Positions 60,484-64,000 of a stretch of DNA of 64,000 nucleotides are shown here, piece after piece. The translations under genes and the position numbers were made by a program. Position 1 is the stretch's first letter. The number at the start of each line of letters is the position of its first letter. Where the stretch lies: positions 1 to 64,000 of the forward strand of contig NZ_JBDVNC010000014.1 in NCBI RefSeq assembly GCF_039969785.1. The letters are read 5' to 3'. The DNA comes from Shimia sp039969785. Its GTDB lineage: Bacteria > Pseudomonadota > Alphaproteobacteria > Rhodobacterales > Rhodobacteraceae. Under the pieces are notes generated by a model. The model was not told the DNA's origin. It saw nothing but the letters and a program-made list of their open reading frames with translations, and ran no database searches.

Positions 60484-60861
60484 TCAAAGGTGGTCGCGAA
60501 TGGAACCGGCTTTCGGCGACAGGTTTGGATCAATGTCGCGCATTTCCAGCGACAGAGCGATTGGGCGCGTGTCCATGACCGGCTGAACAAAGGCGCGCGC
60601 AGCCTTAAAAATCTGTTCGGTGGCGGCCTTCTTGACGTCATCTGGTCGACCGCCTCGCAGACGGATTGAGATGTCGATGAACCCATGTTTCGGGTCGCCA
60701 TTCGCGATCGCATAATGATCACAGCGAAAGGCACGCACACGAATACCAGGTGTCGGGAACGTGTCTATCCCGGCTGCGCAGGCGCGAATGGTTTCGCAAA
60801 GCCCGGACATATCCAGCGCCTTTTCCAGATTGGCAGAGTATTCGACGATGAAATGCGGCAT
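60484..60861 (-). CDS. hpaF: 5-carboxymethyl-2-hydroxymuconate delta-isomerase
   Basis: Protein of 125 residues from the ATG at 60861, which puts Pro2 (MPHFIVEYSANLEK) at the N-terminus after Met removal; that proline is the catalytic base in the family. The longer frame to 61044 has no support. FRCDHYAIANGDPKHGFIDISIRLRGGRP is typical. It isomerises the ring-cleavage product after its dehydrogenation. First gene of the hpa operon. Confidence 0.92.
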   Translation of the reverse strand: MPHFIVEYSANLEKALDMSGLCETIRACAAGIDTFPTPGIRVRAFRCDHYAIANGDPKHGFIDISIRLRGGRPDDVKKAATEQIFKAARAFVQPVMDTRPIALSLEMRDIDPNLSPKAGSIRDHL

Positions 60862-60888
60862 CGGGATCCTTGTTGCATATAATTCACA

Positions 60889-60917
60889 TGTTAAGTAAAT
60901 TACGTACGATGAGTCAA
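60889..60917 (-). promoter_or_regulatory. Promoter candidate of the hpa operon
   Basis: On the minus strand TTGACT (60912-60917) is followed after 17 bases by TTAACA (60889-60894), 28 bases before the hpaF start. The -35 is good, the -10 weak. No operator was recognised. Confidence 0.35.
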
Positions 60918-61158
60918 CTAACAATTTATCCCTTCGTATTTGAAATGCCAGCAGTGTTGATGGCCTGAGTCGATGCGTTTCCGCTTCATGCACAGATTTT
61001 TCCCGAAATGACGGGGAAGGACGACGAGAGGCAAAATCTACCACTAATGTCTACCACGGATTGCTGGCTGACAGCGTAAATCGGGCGTTTGGCGTTTTGC
61101 CATTTAGCGGAAGAACCAATAGAATAAGGGTCGAAATGGATGTTTGGAAATCGTCAAG

Positions 61159-62115
61159 ATGCGCAAAATTTCGCACGCCGAAAAAGTTCTTGAGACGACC
61201 CAATCGCATTCTGCCGCCGCCCGGTCGCGGGTCGCAGCCAGCTGGAACAGATCGGCGATCAAACATGGTCTTGATCCGGCCGAAATGCGGGTGCCCGAGC
61301 GGATTGACCAATCTGCATTGCACCACCGTCGTGCCGAATTGGAAAAATTCATGACCGTCACCGGACCGCGCATGGATTTGCTTTTCTCTCTCATCGGGCA
61401 GTCGGGTTGTGGCGTTTTCCTGACCGATGCCGATGGTGTTATTCTGGATCAACGCCTGAGCGAAGCTGACGCGCCTGTTTTTGGAGAATGGGGTCTGAGC
61501 ACCGGGGCGGACTGGAGCGAGGAACGCGAAGGGACCAACGGGATTGGCACATGTCTGACCGAACAACGTCAGTTGATAATCCATCAGGACGAACACTTTT
61601 TCTCGCGCAATACGGCAATGAGTTGCATTGATTCGCCGATTTATGACAGCGACGGGCATGTTCTGGCCGCGCTGGATGTCTCATCGGCACGGGCCGACCA
61701 GACCGAAACTTTCAATCGGCTGATCGCGGCGCAGGTTGCCCAAACAGCCCGCGCCATTGAAGAAGCCAATTTTCGTGCGGCCTTTCCAAAGGCGCGTGTT
61801 GTTGTGGTTGAAAGCGAAGATGCCGAAGCGTCGACATTGCTGGCCATAGATGAGTACGATCTTGTCATTGGCGCCACACGAGAGGCGCGCCGGATATTTG
61901 GCATGGATGCCGTTGGTACGATTGTGCCGCGCCCCGCCGTTGATGTGCTTGGGCGCGAAGACGGACCAACCGGCTTTGAAAAAGCAGAACGCGCGGCGGT
62001 TGTTCGTGCAATTTCACGGGCCGGAGGCAACGTAAGTCAAGCTGCCCGTCAGCTGGGAATCGGGCGCGCGACCCTTTACCGGCGCATGAAACGGCTTGGT
62101 TTGGATGAAAGCTAG
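61159..62115 (+). CDS. GAF-domain Fis-type regulator (AcoR-like without AAA+ domain)
   Basis: Protein of 318 residues from the ATG at 61159. The N-terminal AAARSRVAASWNRSAIKHGLDPAE and the GAF domain (about 70-220, GCGVFLTDADGVILDQRLSEADAP... TNGIGTCLTEQRQLIIHQDEHF) match the sensory half of AcoR-type activators. The C-terminal Fis helix-turn-helix is GGNVSQAARQLGIGRATLYRRMKRLG. The central AAA+ sigma-54 domain is absent. It precedes the aldehyde dehydrogenase and is likely its regulator; a palindrome sits between them. Confidence 0.85.
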   Translation: MRKISHAEKVLETTQSHSAAARSRVAASWNRSAIKHGLDPAEMRVPERIDQSALHHRRAELEKFMTVTGPRMDLLFSLIGQSGCGVFLTDADGVILDQRLSEADAPVFGEWGLSTGADWSEEREGTNGIGTCLTEQRQLIIHQDEHFFSRNTAMSCIDSPIYDSDGHVLAALDVSSARADQTETFNRLIAAQVAQTARAIEEANFRAAFPKARVVVVESEDAEASTLLAIDEYDLVIGATREARRIFGMDAVGTIVPRPAVDVLGREDGPTGFEKAERAAVVRAISRAGGNVSQAARQLGIGRATLYRRMKRLGLDES

Positions 62116-62121
62116 CAACAC

Positions 62122-62141
62122 CTGTCTCACTGCTGAGACAG
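62122..62141. promoter_or_regulatory. Perfect 8+8 palindrome CTGTCTCA-N4-TGAGACAG
   Basis: Arms CTGTCTCA and TGAGACAG with spacer CTGC, 7 bases after the regulator stop and 104 bases before the aldehyde dehydrogenase start. No T-run follows, so an operator for the GAF/Fis protein is the better reading. No clear sigma-54 promoter was found downstream. Confidence 0.6.
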
Positions 62142-62245
62142 TTCCACGTTGGCGTCGTATTCCCCCCAAGTGACATGCCTGACATGCTGCTTCATTCCTC
62201 TTTGCAATCCGGACGGAGGAGTTCGGACCTATTGGAGGACTTACA

Positions 62246-63769
62246 ATGAATGACATGACCCATACCGAGGTTGGCACCTACACCTCGCCTTTCAAACTGC
62301 GTTACGACAACTTCATCGGTGGGAAATTTGTTCCCCCGGTTAATGGTCAGTATTTTGAAAATGTGACACCGATCACTGGCGCTATGATCAACGAAATCCC
62401 ACGTTCGGATGGTGCGGATATTGAGCTGGCTCTGGATGCAGCACACGCGGCCAAGGCCGCCTGGGGCAAGACGGCGGCGGCAGAACGCTCAAACATTCTG
62501 CTCAAGATTGCCGACCGGATTGACGAAAATCTGGAGCTGATCGCTCAGGCGGAAACTTGGGACAACGGCAAACCAATCCGCGAAACCATGGCGGCTGATA
62601 TTCCGCTAGCTGCGGACCATTTCCGCTATTTTGCAGGTGTCCTGCGCGGTCAGGAAGGCAATATGTCAGAGATCGACAATGATACGGTTGCCTATCATTT
62701 CCATGAACCTCTTGGTGTCGTGGGTCAGATTATCCCCTGGAATTTCTCGATTTTGATGGCGGCCTGGAAACTGGCCCCGGCGCTGGCGGCAGGAAACTGT
62801 GTTGTCCTGAAACCTGCCGAACAGACCCCCGCGGCCATTTTGGTGTTCATGGAAGTGATTGCCGATCTGTTGCCCGATGGCGTTTTGAATATCGTGAACG
62901 GCTTTGGCGGCGAAGTGGGTGTTGCTTTGGCAACGTCCAAGCGGATTGCCAAGATTGCTTTCACCGGCTCAACCGCAACCGGTAAAAAGATCATGGCGGC
63001 GGCTACAGAAAACCTGATCCCGGTCACGTTGGAATTGGGCGGGAAGTCCCCCAACATCTTCTTTTCCGATGTGATGGCCAAGGACGACGCCTTTTTGGAT
63101 AAGGCTGTCGAGGGCTTTGTCCTTTTTGCCTTTAACCAGGGCGAAGTGTGCACGTGCCCCAGCCGCGCGCTTATTCAGGAAGACATCTATGAAGAGTTCA
63201 TCAAGCGGGCCATTGCCCGGGTGAAGGCCATCAAACAGGGTGACCCACGTGATCCCGAAACGATGGTTGGCGCACAGGCTTCGGTCGAACAGCAGCAGAA
63301 AATTCTGTCTTACCTGACGATTGGTGTCGAGGAAGGTGCAGAGGTTTTGACTGGCGGCGCAGCGGCGCCTATGGGCGGTGAGCTGGAGGGCGGCAATTAC
63401 GTCCAGCCAACCATCCTGAAGGGTCACAACAAGATGCGCGTGTTCCAGGAAGAAATCTTTGGCCCGGTTGTTTCCGTGACAACGTTCAAGGACGAAGAAG
63501 AGGCGCTCGCGATTGCAAATGACACGATGTACGGCCTTGGTGCTGGCGTTTGGTCGCGCGATGCGAATACCTGTTACCGCTTTGGGCGCGCCATCGAGGC
63601 TGGTCGCGTGTGGGTCAATAACTATCACGCCTACCCGGCACACGCTGCGTTTGGTGGTTACAAGCAGTCAGGCATTGGACGCGAGAATCACAAGATGATG
63701 CTGGACCACTATCAGCAGACGAAGAACATCCTGATGAGCTATAACCCAAACAAACTGGGTTTCTTCTAG
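62246..63769 (+). CDS. NAD-dependent aldehyde dehydrogenase (acetaldehyde dehydrogenase II / ExaC-AcoD type)
   Basis: Protein of 507 residues. The catalytic Glu is in VTLELGGKSPNIFF and the catalytic Cys in NQGEVCTCPSRAL; EEIFGPVVSVTTFKDEEEAL and the C-terminal YNPNKLGFF are typical of the ExaC/AcoD group, which oxidises short aldehydes such as acetaldehyde. Two GGAG motifs lie just upstream. It is preceded by the GAF/Fis regulator and followed by a terminator. It does not look like HpaE. Confidence 0.9.
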   Translation: MNDMTHTEVGTYTSPFKLRYDNFIGGKFVPPVNGQYFENVTPITGAMINEIPRSDGADIELALDAAHAAKAAWGKTAAAERSNILLKIADRIDENLELIAQAETWDNGKPIRETMAADIPLAADHFRYFAGVLRGQEGNMSEIDNDTVAYHFHEPLGVVGQIIPWNFSILMAAWKLAPALAAGNCVVLKPAEQTPAAILVFMEVIADLLPDGVLNIVNGFGGEVGVALATSKRIAKIAFTGSTATGKKIMAAATENLIPVTLELGGKSPNIFFSDVMAKDDAFLDKAVEGFVLFAFNQGEVCTCPSRALIQEDIYEEFIKRAIARVKAIKQGDPRDPETMVGAQASVEQQQKILSYLTIGVEEGAEVLTGGAAAPMGGELEGGNYVQPTILKGHNKMRVFQEEIFGPVVSVTTFKDEEEALAIANDTMYGLGAGVWSRDANTCYRFGRAIEAGRVWVNNYHAYPAHAAFGGYKQSGIGRENHKMMLDHYQQTKNILMSYNPNKLGFF

Positions 63770-63803
63770 AACCTGCGTTTAGATAATCGACTACAAGTTA
63801 TTT

Positions 63804-63831
63804 GGCCCCCGCAGAACAAGTTGTGGGGGCC
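63804..63831 (+). terminator. Intrinsic terminator of the aldehyde dehydrogenase gene
   Basis: GGCCCCC (63804-63810) pairs with GGGGGCC (63825-63831) around a short loop, followed by TTTCTATTT, 35 bases after the stop. Confidence 0.85.
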
Positions 63832-63880
63832 TTTCTATTTGAAGGTCGCACAATGTCAGATGGCGCAGTTTATGTGTTGA

Positions 63881-64000
63881 TCAGGCTGGTTGGCGCCAGC
63901 GTGTGGCGCGTGTTTCCAACACGCCTACGATTCCGTATTCGATGAGCAGCATCAATGCGACGAAACTCAGAGAATAGGCCAGCACATATCCAATTTCAAA
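63881..64000 (-). CDS. C-terminal end of an ABC-type permease (partial)
   Basis: An open frame on the minus strand enters from the right edge and ends at 63881, giving the 39 residues FEIGYVLAYSLSFVALMLLI, EYGIVGVLETRATRWRQPA. A hydrophobic helix ending in EYG...LE.R.TRWR is typical of the end of NitT/TauT-type binding-protein-dependent permeases. The rest lies outside the window. Confidence 0.6.
   Translation of the reverse strand, partial: FEIGYVLAYSLSFVALMLLIEYGIVGVLETRATRWRQPA

Noticed and set aside
62142..62245. Sigma-54 promoter (-24/-12) before the aldehyde dehydrogenase
   Set aside because: No GG/GC pair with the right spacing was found; the regulator also lacks the sigma-54 domain.

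Overview
The window looks like chromosomal DNA of an alphaproteobacterium of the Rhodobacteraceae (Roseobacter group). The evidence is the gene content and order (infA-maf-RNase E/G-yacG; rpoZ-rsh-pdxJ-acpS-lepB-rnc-era-recO; UPF0262, DUF1491 and DUF2478 families), an ethylmalonyl-CoA pathway gene (mcd), a cobalamin-riboswitch-linked cbtBA pair, perfect CtrA-type boxes and a GC-rich codon bias. There is no rRNA operon and no CRISPR array. One tRNA gene (tRNA-Phe) was found.

Layout. 1-5189: 3' part of a giant RTX calcium-binding protein, cut by the window edge, with a GC-richer C-terminal third made of near-identical 258-bp repeats. 5190-10557: a small decayed mobile island (tyrosine integrase, AlpA-like regulator, two small phage-type genes, a truncated primase-like gene) interrupted by an IS21-family element (istA/istB) and ending at the 3' end of tRNA-Phe. 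10713-13898: minus-strand housekeeping block (UPF0262, low-molecular-weight phosphatase, infA, maf, RNase E/G-like, yacG). 14122-19990: SDR and quinone oxidoreductases, a FadR/GntR regulator divergent from a PLP aminotransferase, a multi-pass membrane protein and a lipoprotein gene with a CtrA-type box. 20015-22020: GNAT, DUF1636, and cbtBA under a cobalamin riboswitch. 22262-29346: smc, a lytic transglycosylase and cobC-cobD. 29516-32693: a single-domain response regulator behind a CtrA-type box, a glutathionyl-hydroquinone reductase and a MalY/PatB lyase. 32788-37394: three tandem peptide deformylase genes (the third has lost its active-site Cys and Glu), fmt, a small membrane protein, a glycosyltransferase and a methyltransferase-like gene. 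37409-40729: minus-strand rnhA, methyltransferase, LysE, ispH and a NYN protein. 40885-50499: a long plus-strand housekeeping run folK-rpoZ-rsh-DUF2062-pdxJ-lysE-acpS-lepB-rnc-era-DUF1491-recO. 50474-56807: lipoprotein, TetR, mcd, TauE/SafE, AI-2E transporter, DUF2478 and a K+ channel. 56993-60861: a homoprotocatechuate meta-cleavage operon (hpaF-hpaD-FAH-hpaH-hpaI). 61159-63769: a GAF/Fis regulator and an aldehyde dehydrogenase separated by a perfect 8+8 palindrome. 63881-64000: C-terminal end of an ABC-type permease.

How genes work together. The hpa genes encode ring cleavage and lower steps that turn homoprotocatechuate into small carbon units; the dehydrogenase step (hpaE) and the upper hydroxylase (hpaBC) are not in this window. 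The cobalamin genes pair B12-controlled cobalt uptake (cbtBA) with late corrin assembly (cobC, cobD). The def-fmt cluster covers formylation and deformylation of initiator methionine. No wholly unknown multi-gene defence or signalling system was recognised. The best leads are the degenerate third deformylase, the CtrA-box genes, the untyped palindromes next to regulators, and the mosaic RTX gene.
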